Positions 1 to 9,480 of a stretch of 64,000 bases of DNA are shown here, piece by piece. The position numbers were made by a program, and so were the translations under genes. Source of the DNA: Leeuwenhoekiella aestuarii (GTDB lineage Bacteria > Bacteroidota > Bacteroidia > Flavobacteriales > Flavobacteriaceae); NCBI RefSeq assembly GCF_004104055.1, contig NZ_QOVJ01000001.1:310001-374000 (forward strand). Reading direction: 5' to 3'. Each line of letters starts with the position of its first letter. Within the stretch, counting starts at the first letter, position 1. The notes beneath the pieces are model-generated. The model ran no database searches. It saw only the letters and a program-made list of their open reading frames with translations, and was not told the DNA's origin.

Positions 1-1
1 A

Positions 2-937
2 ATTCAGGATTTTGATGATGCTGAAGATGATTTACTAAGCAAATCAGACCGGGCAAGTGAAGAGGGCTCTACACGAGGAGGTATTGTTCGTGCTACAAAA
101 GAAGCTGCAATAGCCTTTAAAACAAGAGCTTATTTACATATGAGAAACTGGCAGATGGTAATTACAGAAGGAATGAAACTGAATACAGTTTATACGCTAC
201 CTGCCGATCCCAATACTACGTTCTCTTCCGGTTATGACAACACAGAATCTGTATTCTCGATGGAACATTCTGAAAACAACAATCCAGGCGTGAATGCTGC
301 TTTAGCCTCTCAATACAACAGAAGAGGTCTGGTAGTAGTTAGCCCTATTATCTGGAGAAACCCAGCTTGGCTTACAGATGACGAGCGCAGAACCGAAGGC
401 GGTTTAATAAACACAACTTCAGGAGTGATTTACACAAACAAGTATAAAGATGCTACAAATTATACTGATCCTGCTCCCGTTATTCGTTATGCTGAAGTTC
501 TTTTGAATATGGCTGAGGCTTATGCAAGATTGAGTCCTGCAAATACGAGTGCAGCTCTCAGTTCACTTAATGCTGTTAGAAATCGTTCACTTGCAAATCC
601 TGCAACTCAGGCATATGTCGCCGCAGATTTCACCACACCTGCCTCTTTGGTTAACGCTATTATAACAGAACGTAGAATCGAATTTGTAATGGAAGGAAGA
701 CGCTGGCCAGACATCCACCGTTTACAAAACGATAACCTGGCTCCTGTAAATGGCATTCCTGCAAAAGTTGCCAACGGAACTCCTGCAGAAGCGCTTTACA
801 CTTTAGGAACCGCATATGACGGTCCTTTGGGAGTTGACGCCGTGCCTTACAACGATTTTAGATTTTTATGGCCTATCCCTCAACAAGAAACAAATAACAA
901 CCCTACCCTTGCTGCGCAACAGAATCCTGGATGGTAG
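2..937 (+). CDS. SusD/RagB family outer-membrane nutrient-binding lipoprotein, C-terminal part
   Basis: The reading frame is open from base 2, so the gene is cut by the left edge; the first in-frame ATG at 140 is internal. SusD proteins sit on the outer surface and hand oligosaccharides or other nutrients to a SusC TonB receptor. The visible 311 residues show the conserved C-terminal SusD pattern: an early A-x-A-F-K-T-R-A-Y-L helix, then IRYAEVLLNMAEAYAR, an LNAVRNRS helix, ITERRIEFVMEGRRWPDIHR, and a terminal segment FLWPIPQQETNNNPTLAAQQNPGW. The SusC partner would lie to the left, outside the window. A strong hairpin follows the stop codon, so this is the end of its operon. The substrate cannot be told from this fragment. 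Confidence 0.95.
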   Translation: MQDFDDAEDDLLSKSDRASEEGSTRGGIVRATKEAAIAFKTRAYLHMRNWQMVITEGMKLNTVYTLPADPNTTFSSGYDNTESVFSMEHSENNNPGVNAALASQYNRRGLVVVSPIIWRNPAWLTDDERRTEGGLINTTSGVIYTNKYKDATNYTDPAPVIRYAEVLLNMAEAYARLSPANTSAALSSLNAVRNRSLANPATQAYVAADFTTPASLVNAIITERRIEFVMEGRRWPDIHRLQNDNLAPVNGIPAKVANGTPAEALYTLGTAYDGPLGVDAVPYNDFRFLWPIPQQETNNNPTLAAQQNPGW

Positions 938-979
938 AAATCCCGATTTTGATTTTATAGATTTTTTAAACTAGCCAAA

Positions 980-1014
980 AAACCCGTTTAGCAAATGCTA
1001 AACGGGCTTTTACT
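980..1014 (+). terminator. Rho-independent terminator after the SusD gene
   Basis: A perfect 10-bp stem (983-992 with 997-1006) closes a four-base loop and is followed by CTTTTAC, with an A-run on the left arm. It lies 43 bases after the SusD stop. Since the left arm is A-rich it may also serve polA, which converges from the other strand and ends at 1031. Confidence 0.85.
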
Positions 1015-1030
1015 TTAGTGAAGTTTTTAA

Positions 1031-3883
1031 TTAATGTGCTTCTAACCAGTTTTCTCCTATACCCAATTCTACATCTAACGGCACGTCCATTTTAAAGGCT
1101 TGTTCCATTTCAGATTTGATCATTTTTTTGACGGCTTCCAGTTCAGGTTTGTAGACATCAAAGACCAATTCATCATGCACCTGAAGCAACATTTTAGTTT
1201 TTAGTTTTTCAGCCTTCAGTTTTTTGTGAATGTTGATCATCGCGATCTTGATGATATCTGCAGCACTACCCTGTATGGGGGCGTTTACCGCATTCCGCTC
1301 TGCGGCACCCCGCACCACAGCATTGCCACTGTTGATGTCTTTTAAATACCGGCGACGCCCTAAAACGGTAGAAACATACCCGTTATCGCGGGCAAAATCT
1401 ACCTGCTCACTCATGTAGTTACGCAGTTTTGGGTAAGTTTTATAATAGGTATCGATCAGGTCTTTTGACTCGCTTCGGGACAAATCGGTTTGATTGCTGA
1501 GGCCAAAAGCCGAAACCCCGTAAATAATTCCAAAATTCACAGTCTTCGCATTACTACGCTGCTCACGAGTTACTTCATCAAGCGGCACATTAAAGACTTT
1601 CGCCGCTGTAGACGCGTGAATATCCTCACCATCCTTAAAGGCCTGCATCATCGTTTCTTCCTGGCTCAACGCCGCTATAATACGCAGTTCAATCTGCGAA
1701 TAATCGGCAGCTAGCAATATGTAATCTTCATTACGCGGAACAAATGCTTTACGCACCTGACGCCCGCGCTCGGTACGAATGGGTATATTCTGCAAATTGG
1801 GGTTGTTTGAACTCAAACGCCCGGTGGCAGCAACTGTTTGCATATAATCGGTATGCACGCGACCTGTATTCGGATCAACCTGAGTAGGTAAAGCGTCTAC
1901 ATAAGTACTTTTCAGTTTTGAAAGTCCGCGATAGTCCAGCACGTGCTGAATGATCTCGTGATCGGGAGCCAGATAGGACAACACATCTTCTGCGGTTGAA
2001 TACTGCCCGGTACGCGTTTTCTTGGGTTTATCTACCAGTTTTAATTTATCAAACAGGATTTCTCCCAACTGTTTCGGCGAACCGATATTAAATTCTTCCC
2101 CTGCTTCTTCATAAATTTTTTTCTCTAACGAAAGGATGTCATTATTTAGTTCTTCCGCCAGGCTATTGAGAAATTCTTCATCCAGATTAATTCCTTCAAG
2201 TTCCATATCGGCTAAAACCTGCACTAGAGGAATTTCAATCTCATCAAACAATTTTTGCGTATTGGCTTCCCCCATTTCTTTTTCAAAATGCTCTTTAAGT
2301 TGAAGGGTCACATCTGCATCTTCAACAGCATATTCGGTTTGCTCTTCAAGCGGCACATCTGCCATTGATTTTTGGTTCTTCCCTTTTTTACCGATGAGTT
2401 CTTCAATGGAAACCGGTGTGTAATTGAGATAGGTTTCGGCCAGTACATCCATATTGTGACGCATATCGGGATTGATCAGGTAATGCGCAATCATCGTATC
2501 AAAGAGTTTGCCCTTTACCTCAATACCGTACTTAGCCAGAACTTTGATGTCGTACTTTAAGTTCTGCCCTATTTTCTCAATTTCTTCGCTCTCAAAAAAT
2601 GGACGTAACTCTTCAATCAGTTTTTGCGCTTCTTCTTTTTCCGTTGGAAACGGAATGTAAAAACCTTTAGTCTTCTCCCAGCTGAATGCGATCCCAACCA
2701 GGTCAGCTTTCAACGGATCCAGATCAGTCGTTTCTGTATCAAAACACACTGAAGTTTGCTTCATCAGGTTTTTAAGGAAAAGCTTCGTAGCCATTCCCGG
2801 CGCGACACTTTGGTAAAAATGCTCGGTGTCTTTGATGGTTTTGCGGGCATTGCGCTCTTCAATTTCCATCCCGTCACTGCCATCTGCAAAAAGATTGTAC
2901 TGCCCTGCTCCTGCTGCCGCGGCTTTTTCTGATGAATTCACCAATTTTTTTGCGGTTTCGGTATTGCTCACAGCAGCACCGGTATCACTATCGGCTTCGC
3001 CGGAAAATATCTTGATAAACTGATCTTTTAATCTTCTAAATTCGAGCTCATCAAATAGCTCCTGTACCTTATCGGCGTCCGGCTGAGACAATTCGTAAGA
3101 CTCTGCATGAAATTCCACATCACAATCAATCATAATCGTTGCCAGCTTTCGCGAAAGCCTGCCCAGTTCGGCATTCTCGATTACCTTTTCCTTCATCTTA
3201 CCCTTAAGATCATCCGTATTAGCCAGCAAGCCTTCAAGACCGCCATATTGTTTGATAAACTTCTTGGCTGTTTTATCACCCACTCCCGGAAGCCCCGGAA
3301 TATTATCTGAGGCATCCCCCATCATCCCCAGGTAGTCAATCACCTGCTCCGGGTGTTCCACCTCAAAACGTTTTTGCACTTCAGGAATTCCCCAGATCTC
3401 GATACCGTTACCCATTCGGGCCGGTTTGTACATAAAAATGTTTTCAGAAACCAGCTGGGCATAATCTTTATCCGGAGTCACCATAAAAACCTGAAATCCT
3501 TCTTTCTCGGCTTGTTTTGCCAATGTTCCAATCAAATCATCAGCTTCTACTCCTTCAATCTCAATACACGGTACGTGCATTGCTTTTAAAATTTGCTGAA
3601 TAATAGGCACAGCTATACGGATTGCCTCTGGGGTTTCATCACGGTTGGCTTTATACTCCTCGTATAGTTCCACACGTTCTGAGCTTCCGCCCTTATCAAA
3701 AGCCACGGCAAGATGATCGGGTTTTTCACGTTTGATCACATCAAAAAGCGAATTCACAAAGCCCATTACCGCAGAGGTGTCCTGACCTTTTGAATTTACT
3801 CTCGGATTTTTAATTAGGGCATAATATCCGCGAAAAATTAAAGCATAAGCGTCTAAAAGAAATAAGCGTTTTTGAGTCGACAT
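1031..3883 (-). CDS. polA: DNA polymerase I
   Basis: Family A DNA polymerase for Okazaki-fragment maturation and repair synthesis. The 950 residues hold the three expected parts. The 5'-3' exonuclease comes first (about 1-290, with GVEADDLIG, TPDKDYAQLV and the helix-hairpin-helix GLPGVGDKTAKKFI). The 3'-5' exonuclease follows from about 370 with an intact D-x-E pair (CFDTETTDL), so proofreading is likely active. The polymerase domain occupies the C-terminal 400 residues, with AADYSQIELRIIAALSQE and LQVHDELVFDV. I place the start at the ATG at 3883 (MSTQKRLFLLDAYALIFRGY), the usual start in this phylum. A longer frame begins at 3919 but would overlap the -7 promoter element at 3917-3924. A single-gene unit, convergent with the SusD gene. 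Confidence 0.97.
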   Translation of the reverse strand: MSTQKRLFLLDAYALIFRGYYALIKNPRVNSKGQDTSAVMGFVNSLFDVIKREKPDHLAVAFDKGGSSERVELYEEYKANRDETPEAIRIAVPIIQQILKAMHVPCIEIEGVEADDLIGTLAKQAEKEGFQVFMVTPDKDYAQLVSENIFMYKPARMGNGIEIWGIPEVQKRFEVEHPEQVIDYLGMMGDASDNIPGLPGVGDKTAKKFIKQYGGLEGLLANTDDLKGKMKEKVIENAELGRLSRKLATIMIDCDVEFHAESYELSQPDADKVQELFDELEFRRLKDQFIKIFSGEADSDTGAAVSNTETAKKLVNSSEKAAAAGAGQYNLFADGSDGMEIEERNARKTIKDTEHFYQSVAPGMATKLFLKNLMKQTSVCFDTETTDLDPLKADLVGIAFSWEKTKGFYIPFPTEKEEAQKLIEELRPFFESEEIEKIGQNLKYDIKVLAKYGIEVKGKLFDTMIAHYLINPDMRHNMDVLAETYLNYTPVSIEELIGKKGKNQKSMADVPLEEQTEYAVEDADVTLQLKEHFEKEMGEANTQKLFDEIEIPLVQVLADMELEGINLDEEFLNSLAEELNNDILSLEKKIYEEAGEEFNIGSPKQLGEILFDKLKLVDKPKKTRTGQYSTAEDVLSYLAPDHEIIQHVLDYRGLSKLKSTYVDALPTQVDPNTGRVHTDYMQTVAATGRLSSNNPNLQNIPIRTERGRQVRKAFVPRNEDYILLAADYSQIELRIIAALSQEETMMQAFKDGEDIHASTAAKVFNVPLDEVTREQRSNAKTVNFGIIYGVSAFGLSNQTDLSRSESKDLIDTYYKTYPKLRNYMSEQVDFARDNGYVSTVLGRRRYLKDINSGNAVVRGAAERNAVNAPIQGSAADIIKIAMINIHKKLKAEKLKTKMLLQVHDELVFDVYKPELEAVKKMIKSEMEQAFKMDVPLDVELGIGENWLEAH

Positions 3884-3916
3884 ATCGGGAATGTGTTTGA
3901 TTCTGGAATTGAATTC

Positions 3917-3924
3917 CAAAAATA
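3917..3924 (-). promoter_or_regulatory. Bacteroidetes-type -7 element upstream of polA
   Basis: Read on the minus strand this is TATTTTTG, an exact match to TAnnTTTG, 33 bases before the chosen polA ATG. No clear -33 TTTG is visible. It argues for the shorter polA start. Confidence 0.45.
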
Positions 3925-3987
3925 GGAATTAGTCTTTTGATACGTGATTTTATATCTTAAGCATTTTAAAAATTAAGTTAAAACGGA

Positions 3988-4296
3988 ATGACAAAACCTG
4001 AAAACTATACGCAATTTGAAGATTCACTTCGTGCTGATAAACCAAGGGAAAACTGGCCGGAAACCCTAAAGTCACTTTGGTTTATAGCCAAAGGAGATTG
4101 GGAAGCTTCACACAACATCGCTCAGGACATCAACAGCCCTATGGGAAGTCTTATACACGCACACCTGCACCGCATAGAAGGCGACGACTGGAATGCGAAA
4201 TACTGGTATCGCCAGGCGGGCAGAACGTTTCCCAATGTTTCTTTAGATACAGAACTCAAGCAGCTTGTAGAAAAAGTTTTAATTGAGAAAAAATAA
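3988..4296 (+). CDS. Conserved small hypothetical protein
   Basis: Encodes 102 residues without signal peptide or membrane segment, so probably cytoplasmic. It is acidic to neutral, rich in Trp and His, with a central HIHAHLHRIEGDDWNAKYWYRQAGR stretch resembling a short helical-repeat (TPR-like) fold. I recall similar orphan proteins beside polA in flavobacteria but cannot give a function. It is divergent from polA (105 bases between starts) and shares a bidirectional terminator with sucB. Start ATG 3988 chosen because the frame is closed shortly upstream. Confidence 0.8.
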   Translation: MTKPENYTQFEDSLRADKPRENWPETLKSLWFIAKGDWEASHNIAQDINSPMGSLIHAHLHRIEGDDWNAKYWYRQAGRTFPNVSLDTELKQLVEKVLIEKK

Positions 4297-4300
4297 AAAA

Positions 4301-4328
4301 ACCTCACAGCTTTTAAAAGCTGTGAGGT
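4301..4328. terminator. Bidirectional terminator between the small hypothetical gene and sucB
   Basis: A 28-base perfect palindrome (14-bp arms 4301-4314 and 4315-4328) flanked by an A-run on the left and a T-run on the right, so it can end transcription on both strands. It separates the convergent gene ends at 4296 and 4365. Confidence 0.9.
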
Positions 4329-4364
4329 TTTTTTATTTCAGAGTATTTCGCAGATGCAAAATTT

Positions 4365-5657
4365 CTACATTTCTAAAGCTTTAAGCACATTGTTATCCAT
4401 CAATAATTCTTCAGGATTTTCTAATGCTTCTTTAACAGCAACCAGAAATCCAACCGATTCTTTTCCGTCAATAATACGGTGATCGTAAGAAAGTGCTACA
4501 TACATAATAGGTGCAATTGCAATACCACCATCACGTACAATAGGGCGTTCTACAATGTTGTGCATTCCTAAAATAGCAGATTGAGGAGGGTTGATAATAG
4601 GCGTTGAAAGCATACTTCCAAATACACCTCCGTTTGTAATCGTAAACGTACCACCGGTCATCTCATCAACTGTAATCTGACCATCACGGGCTCTTAAAGC
4701 CAAACGCTTAACTTCAGACTCCACACCACGAAAACTTAGATTTTCAGCATTTCTGATAACAGGAACCATCAATCCTTTTGGACCAGAAACTGCTATAGAA
4801 ATATCTTTATAGTCATACGTCAACATTTCTTTACCGTCAATCATCGAGTTCACTGCAGGATACATTTCTAATGCACGCACACAAGCCAATGTAAAAAACG
4901 ACATAAACCCAAGACCTACACCATGTTTCGCTTTAAAGTCTTCTTTGTATTTATTACGCAGTTCAAAAATAGCAGACATATCCACTTCGTTAAAAGTAGT
5001 AAGCATTGCAGTCTCATTCTTTACCGAAACCAGGCGCTCTGCAACTTTGCGACGTAACATAGACATTTTAGAACGACTCTCACCACGGCTTCCGGTTCCC
5101 GGAGTACCCATAGAAGGTTTTGCATTTACGGCATCGTCTTTTGTAATACGACCGTCACGACCAGTACCTTTTACATCTTTTGCATCAATACCTTTTTCAT
5201 CTAAAGTCTTTTTAGCTGCCGGAGAAGGTGTTCCTGTTGCGTATGATTTTTTATCCTGAGACTGACTAGGTGTACTAGACTTAGAAGGCTCTTCCTTCTT
5301 AGCATCACCCTTCTCATTAGTATCTTCCTTTTTGGCGTCTTTTTGAGCCAATTCTTTTTCGGCATCTCCCCCACTTCCTTCATCTCCAGAAGCTTTCTTA
5401 TCACCACCACCTGGTTTAGGCGCATCGGTATCAATAAGGCAAACCACCTCACCTACAGCAACAGCATCGCCCTCTTCGGCTTTTAATGTGATGATCCCAC
5501 TCGCTTCAGCAGGCAATTCTAAGGTTGCTTTATCGCTATCAACTTCAGCAATTGCCTGATCTTTTTCTACATAATCTCCATCTTCAACAAGCCATTGTGC
5601 GATTTCAACTTCGGTGATCGATTCTCCCGGTGATGGGACTTTCATTTCTAAAGCCAT
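4365..5657 (-). CDS. sucB: 2-oxoglutarate dehydrogenase E2, dihydrolipoyllysine succinyltransferase
   Basis: E2 core of the 2-oxoglutarate dehydrogenase complex in the TCA cycle; it transfers the succinyl group to CoA. The 430 residues give a lipoyl domain (1-75; lipoylated Lys43 in EVDSDKATLEL), a charged Lys/Glu/Asp-rich linker (about 85-140), a peripheral-subunit-binding domain (about 143-180, with GTGRDGRITKDDAV), and the acyltransferase domain ending with the HxxxDG motif (His393, Asp397). It follows sucA by 48 bases on the same strand, a two-gene operon. The E3 gene is not in the window. Confidence 0.97.
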   Translation of the reverse strand: MALEMKVPSPGESITEVEIAQWLVEDGDYVEKDQAIAEVDSDKATLELPAEASGIITLKAEEGDAVAVGEVVCLIDTDAPKPGGGDKKASGDEGSGGDAEKELAQKDAKKEDTNEKGDAKKEEPSKSSTPSQSQDKKSYATGTPSPAAKKTLDEKGIDAKDVKGTGRDGRITKDDAVNAKPSMGTPGTGSRGESRSKMSMLRRKVAERLVSVKNETAMLTTFNEVDMSAIFELRNKYKEDFKAKHGVGLGFMSFFTLACVRALEMYPAVNSMIDGKEMLTYDYKDISIAVSGPKGLMVPVIRNAENLSFRGVESEVKRLALRARDGQITVDEMTGGTFTITNGGVFGSMLSTPIINPPQSAILGMHNIVERPIVRDGGIAIAPIMYVALSYDHRIIDGKESVGFLVAVKEALENPEELLMDNNVLKALEM

Positions 5658-5705
5658 AATTCTCTTGTATTAACTTTTATTCTATCGCTTTCGCGAAATT
5701 TTCTT

Positions 5706-8465
5706 TTATTGGTTATTTGAATTTTTATCAAACACGTCATCAATTACGCGCTGATGTCTTCTCTTAAAACGTACAGAACTTCCTGCGGCAGGTGCCCCGT
5801 AAAACTTACGGCTGCAAATTCTGAATTTTTGCGCTTCAGGTAAATGCATCAATAAGTGACCATAAGCTCCCATATTACGTGGCTCTTCTTGAGCCCACAC
5901 AACATCGTCTGCATTTTTATATTTTTCTATAGCCGCTCTAATTTCATTTTTAGGAAGTGGAAACAACTGTTCTACTCTAACTAAAGCAACATCATCACGA
6001 CCTAACTCTTCGCGTTGTGCCAGCAGATCATAATAGAATTTACCGGTTACAAATACGAGTGTTTTTACGTTATCTACTTTTACTTCTGAATCATCTATAG
6101 TCATCTGGAAACTTCCGTTAGCCAACTCTTCTTTTGTAGAGATAACTTTAGGGTGTCTCAACAAACTTTTTGGAGTAAAAACAATAAGCGGCTTTCTAAA
6201 GTTAGTCTTTAATTGACGACGTAGTAAGTGGTAGAAGTTTGCGGGTGTAGTACAATCTGCAACGTACATATTATCTACTGCACACAGCTGTAAGTAACGC
6301 TCCATACGTGCCGAAGAGTGTTCTGCTCCCTGACCTTCATAACCATGAGGCAATAACATGACCAGACCGTTTTGAAGTTTCCATTTATCTTCTGCAGCAG
6401 AAATGTATTGATCTAACATAATCTGTGCTCCGTTGCTGAAATCACCAAACTGCGCCTCCCAGATAGGTAGCGTTTTTGGACTCGCCATGGCATACCCATA
6501 ATCAAAACCTACAACGCCATACTCAGAAAGTAGCGAGTTGAAAATATACATATGCCCTTGCTCTCCTTCGAGATTATTAAGCAATACGATTTCTTCTTCG
6601 CTATCTTCTACTTTAGTTACCGCGTGACGGTGTGAGAACGTACCACGCTCTACATCCTGCCCGGTCATACGCACATCAAAACCTTCTTTGAGTAACGAAC
6701 CGTAAGCCAGTAATTCTGCAAGACCCCAGTCTATTTTATTATCATCAAAGTACATCGCGCGACGTCCTTCAATAATCTTATTTATTTTACGCAAGAACTT
6801 TTTATCTTCCGGAAGCTTTGTGATTGACTTCGCAACTTCTGTAAGACCCTCAAGATCAAAAGTGGTATCTACGGGCTTCATCATTTCATCTTCAGTGGCA
6901 GGCTCAAAACCTTCCCACTCGTCCTGCATAATAGCCGTTATACGTGTAGTATCTTCTTCACGAGATTTTTCTAACTTCTCTTCGAGTTTGTCTTTATATT
7001 CCTCTTCCAGCTGCTTAACATAATTGTCATCAATCACGCCTTCAGACTTTAAACGATTTGCATATAGATCTCGAGCATTATCGTGCTTAGCAATTGCTTT
7101 GTATAATTTAGGCTGTGTAAAACGCGGCTCATCACCTTCGTTATGTCCGTATTTACGATATCCCAAAAGGTCAATAAATACATCACGGCCAAATGTCATT
7201 CTGAAATCTAGTGCAAAAAGCGCTGCGTGCACTACTGCTTCTGCATCGTCTGCATTCACATGAAGCACTGGCGACAAGGTGGTTTTAGCAACATCTGTAC
7301 AATAGGTTGAAGAACGCGCATCCAGATAATTTGTGGTGAAGCCTATCTGGTTATTGATCACAATATGAATAGTACCTTTTGTAGTGTACCCATCTAATTG
7401 TGCCATTTGTATCACTTCATAAACAATTCCCTGCCCTGCAATTGCAGCATCACCGTGCACAACAATAGGTAGAACCTCTTGCGGATTGTCAAAGTGATGA
7501 CGGTCTTGTTTTGCTCTAGAAATACCCTCAACTACAGCACCCACAGTCTCTAAGTGAGACGGGTTTGGCGCAATATTGATGTTGATCTCTTTTCCGCTAT
7601 CAGTAAGGCGACTTGAAGTCCAACCTAAGTGATATTTTACATCTCCGTCAAAAACTTCCTGATCGTAATCTTTACCATCAAACTCACTAAAGATGTCTTT
7701 AGCATTTTTCCCGAAGATATTTGTTAAGGTATTTAAACGACCCCGGTGAGCCATACCCATCACAAACTCTTTTACACCAAGATCTGCGGCAGCTTCAATA
7801 ATCGCATCTACAGCCGGAATAAAACTCTCACCTCCTTCTAAAGAGAAACGCTTTTGACCTACATATTTTGTATGCAAAAAGGTTTCAAAAGAAACAGCTT
7901 CATTTAATTTTTTTAGAATCTTCTTCTTAGTCTCTGCAGAAAAATCAGGATGATTATCATTGATATTGAGTTTATCCTGAATCCACTGAATCTCTTCAGG
8001 TTTTCTAATAAACATATATTCTACACCAATAGATTCACAATAAATCTTCTCAAGATGTATAATAATTTCTCGAAGCGTAGTAGTCCCAATACCCAATATT
8101 TCACCAGCAGTAAAAGTGGTATCTAAGTCATTCTGACTCAATCCAAAATTTGCCAACTCTAATGAAGGAGTATATTGTCTACGATCACGCACGGGATTTG
8201 TTTTAGTAAACAAATGCCCACGAGTTCGATAACCGTCAATTAGTTTTACAACCTGAAATTCTTTTTGAAGGTTTTCAGGAACACCCGAACTGGTAGGTTG
8301 AGGAGCAACATCTGGTGCTAAACCACTTTCTTCTATTCCAAAGTCAAATCCCTGAAAAAAAGCTCTCCAACTGGGTTCTACACTATCAGGATGCTGTAAA
8401 TATTTATCGTATAGTTCTGCGAAGTATGCAGTATTTGCTGCATTTAGAAATGAAAATCTATCCAT
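5706..8465 (-). CDS. sucA: 2-oxoglutarate dehydrogenase E1 component
   Basis: Thiamine-diphosphate-dependent decarboxylase of 2-oxoglutarate. The N-terminus (MDRFSFLNAANTAYFAELY then HPDSVEPSWRAFFQGF) is the short E2-binding region typical of E1o. Further on are GMAHRGRLNTL, the TPP-binding segment VHGDAAIAGQGIVYEV with VINNQIGFTT, the LPHGYEGQGAEHSSARMER segment and the C-terminal QEEPRNMGAYGHL. Length 919 residues fits the family. The start at 8465 is preferred over the in-frame ATG at 8531 because the family begins there and a -7 element lies at 8507-8514. First gene of sucA-sucB. Confidence 0.97.
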   Translation of the reverse strand: MDRFSFLNAANTAYFAELYDKYLQHPDSVEPSWRAFFQGFDFGIEESGLAPDVAPQPTSSGVPENLQKEFQVVKLIDGYRTRGHLFTKTNPVRDRRQYTPSLELANFGLSQNDLDTTFTAGEILGIGTTTLREIIIHLEKIYCESIGVEYMFIRKPEEIQWIQDKLNINDNHPDFSAETKKKILKKLNEAVSFETFLHTKYVGQKRFSLEGGESFIPAVDAIIEAAADLGVKEFVMGMAHRGRLNTLTNIFGKNAKDIFSEFDGKDYDQEVFDGDVKYHLGWTSSRLTDSGKEININIAPNPSHLETVGAVVEGISRAKQDRHHFDNPQEVLPIVVHGDAAIAGQGIVYEVIQMAQLDGYTTKGTIHIVINNQIGFTTNYLDARSSTYCTDVAKTTLSPVLHVNADDAEAVVHAALFALDFRMTFGRDVFIDLLGYRKYGHNEGDEPRFTQPKLYKAIAKHDNARDLYANRLKSEGVIDDNYVKQLEEEYKDKLEEKLEKSREEDTTRITAIMQDEWEGFEPATEDEMMKPVDTTFDLEGLTEVAKSITKLPEDKKFLRKINKIIEGRRAMYFDDNKIDWGLAELLAYGSLLKEGFDVRMTGQDVERGTFSHRHAVTKVEDSEEEIVLLNNLEGEQGHMYIFNSLLSEYGVVGFDYGYAMASPKTLPIWEAQFGDFSNGAQIMLDQYISAAEDKWKLQNGLVMLLPHGYEGQGAEHSSARMERYLQLCAVDNMYVADCTTPANFYHLLRRQLKTNFRKPLIVFTPKSLLRHPKVISTKEELANGSFQMTIDDSEVKVDNVKTLVFVTGKFYYDLLAQREELGRDDVALVRVEQLFPLPKNEIRAAIEKYKNADDVVWAQEEPRNMGAYGHLLMHLPEAQKFRICSRKFYGAPAAGSSVRFKRRHQRVIDDVFDKNSNNQ

Positions 8466-8506
8466 TTTATAAGTTAAATCTGTCGATTTTTTAAGCAATA
8501 ATTTGT

Positions 8507-8514
8507 CAAAAATA
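8507..8514 (-). promoter_or_regulatory. -7 element upstream of sucA
   Basis: TATTTTTG on the minus strand, an exact TAnnTTTG match, 41 bases before the sucA ATG. No convincing -33 element is seen. Confidence 0.45.
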
Positions 8515-8630
8515 CAATATTTACCCTCCACAAGACGTGTCCTTATCTATTTTTATGCCTATCATTAACATTTTAAAATCAGGATTTAACATCTATATAA
8601 CAGATATGCAAATTCTACAAAGACTACTTT

Positions 8631-9146
8631 ATGAAATCGATTGCTACGTTAATAATTACGATACTTTTTATAACGCTATTTTCAAATGAATCAACAGCTC
8701 AGTTTGCGCGATCTAATTTTTGGGATCGGGTAGCTATTGGAGGTGGTCTTGGTTTAAATTTTGGTCAGGATTATTTTGCCGCTAATATTTCTCCAAGTGC
8801 AGTCTATAATTTCAATCCATATTTCGCTGCAGGACCAGGCTTGAGCTATTCGTATATAAAAAATGGAAGCTACAAATCGTCAATTGTAGGAGGTAGCATT
8901 ATCGCATTAGCAAATCCGTTGCCAATATTGCAGCTTTCTGCAGAGTTTGAAGAACTGTATGTGAGTCAAAAAGCAAATCTTGATGGCGGCACTTTTAAAG
9001 ATGATTTCTGGAATTCTGCTCTTTTCCTGGGAGCTGGTTATCGTTCTGGACCTGTTACAATAGGCGCTCGCTACAATGTTTTATTTAAAGATGATAACCT
9101 CATCTACACCAGCGCCATACAACCGTTTATTCGTTTCTATTTTTAA
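8631..9146 (+). CDS. Small outer-membrane beta-barrel protein
   Basis: 171 residues with a signal peptide (hydrophobic about 5-17, likely cleavage after STAQ). The mature part alternates hydrophobic and polar residues with repeated Gly-aromatic turns (GGGLGLNFG, GPGLSYSY, GAGYRSGPVTIGARYNV) and ends in IRFYF, an aromatic terminus expected for insertion by BAM. This fits an eight-strand OmpA/OmpW-like porin-fold protein; function unknown. It is divergent from sucA, and its last 66 bases overlap the 3' end of the convergent gene at 9081-9476. Confidence 0.8.
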   Translation: MKSIATLIITILFITLFSNESTAQFARSNFWDRVAIGGGLGLNFGQDYFAANISPSAVYNFNPYFAAGPGLSYSYIKNGSYKSSIVGGSIIALANPLPILQLSAEFEELYVSQKANLDGGTFKDDFWNSALFLGAGYRSGPVTIGARYNVLFKDDNLIYTSAIQPFIRFYF

Positions 9147-9476
9147 AAAAACCTTCATAAACTCTCGTTCTAAGATCAATTCTGAAACAGCAAGGGCAAA
9201 TTCATGAACTTCTTGCTGCGGTAACTTTTTGATTTTTGATTCGGAAACGTCAATGGTATAAAGCAAATTGAGGTACACTTCAAAATCTGAGACTATTGTA
9301 GCATACAGACTTGCAGTTAAATTACGCACTAAAGCTTCAGCAGATACATCTTCACCAAACTGGTCAGCAATTCCGGCACGCAAAAAATCTTTGTTAAGTT
9401 GAATGATCAGATCTTTATACAATTTGGCATCTTCTGCCTTCTGTAAAATCTGAATTCCTGCTTCCATCTTTTGCAA
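9081..9476 (-). CDS. Conserved hypothetical protein downstream of the polyprenyl synthetase
   Basis: 131 residues, mostly predicted helical, with no signal peptide, membrane segment or known motif that I recognise. It begins 4 bases after the polyprenyl synthetase stop and is almost surely co-transcribed with it. The C-terminal 22 codons overlap the end of the outer-membrane protein gene on the other strand. The sequence (QKMEAGIQILQKAEDAKLY..., EFALAVSELILEREF) looks like a well-kept cytoplasmic helical protein. A link to isoprenoid metabolism is only suggested by position. Confidence 0.75.
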   Translation of the reverse strand: MQKMEAGIQILQKAEDAKLYKDLIIQLNKDFLRAGIADQFGEDVSAEALVRNLTASLYATIVSDFEVYLNLLYTIDVSESKIKKLPQQEVHEFALAVSELILEREFMKVFLKIETNKRLYGAGVDEVIIFK

Positions 9477-9480
9477 ATTG

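Noticed and set aside
5201-5452. 83-codon minus-strand frame
   Set aside because: Shadow of the low-complexity Lys/Glu linker of sucB in another frame.
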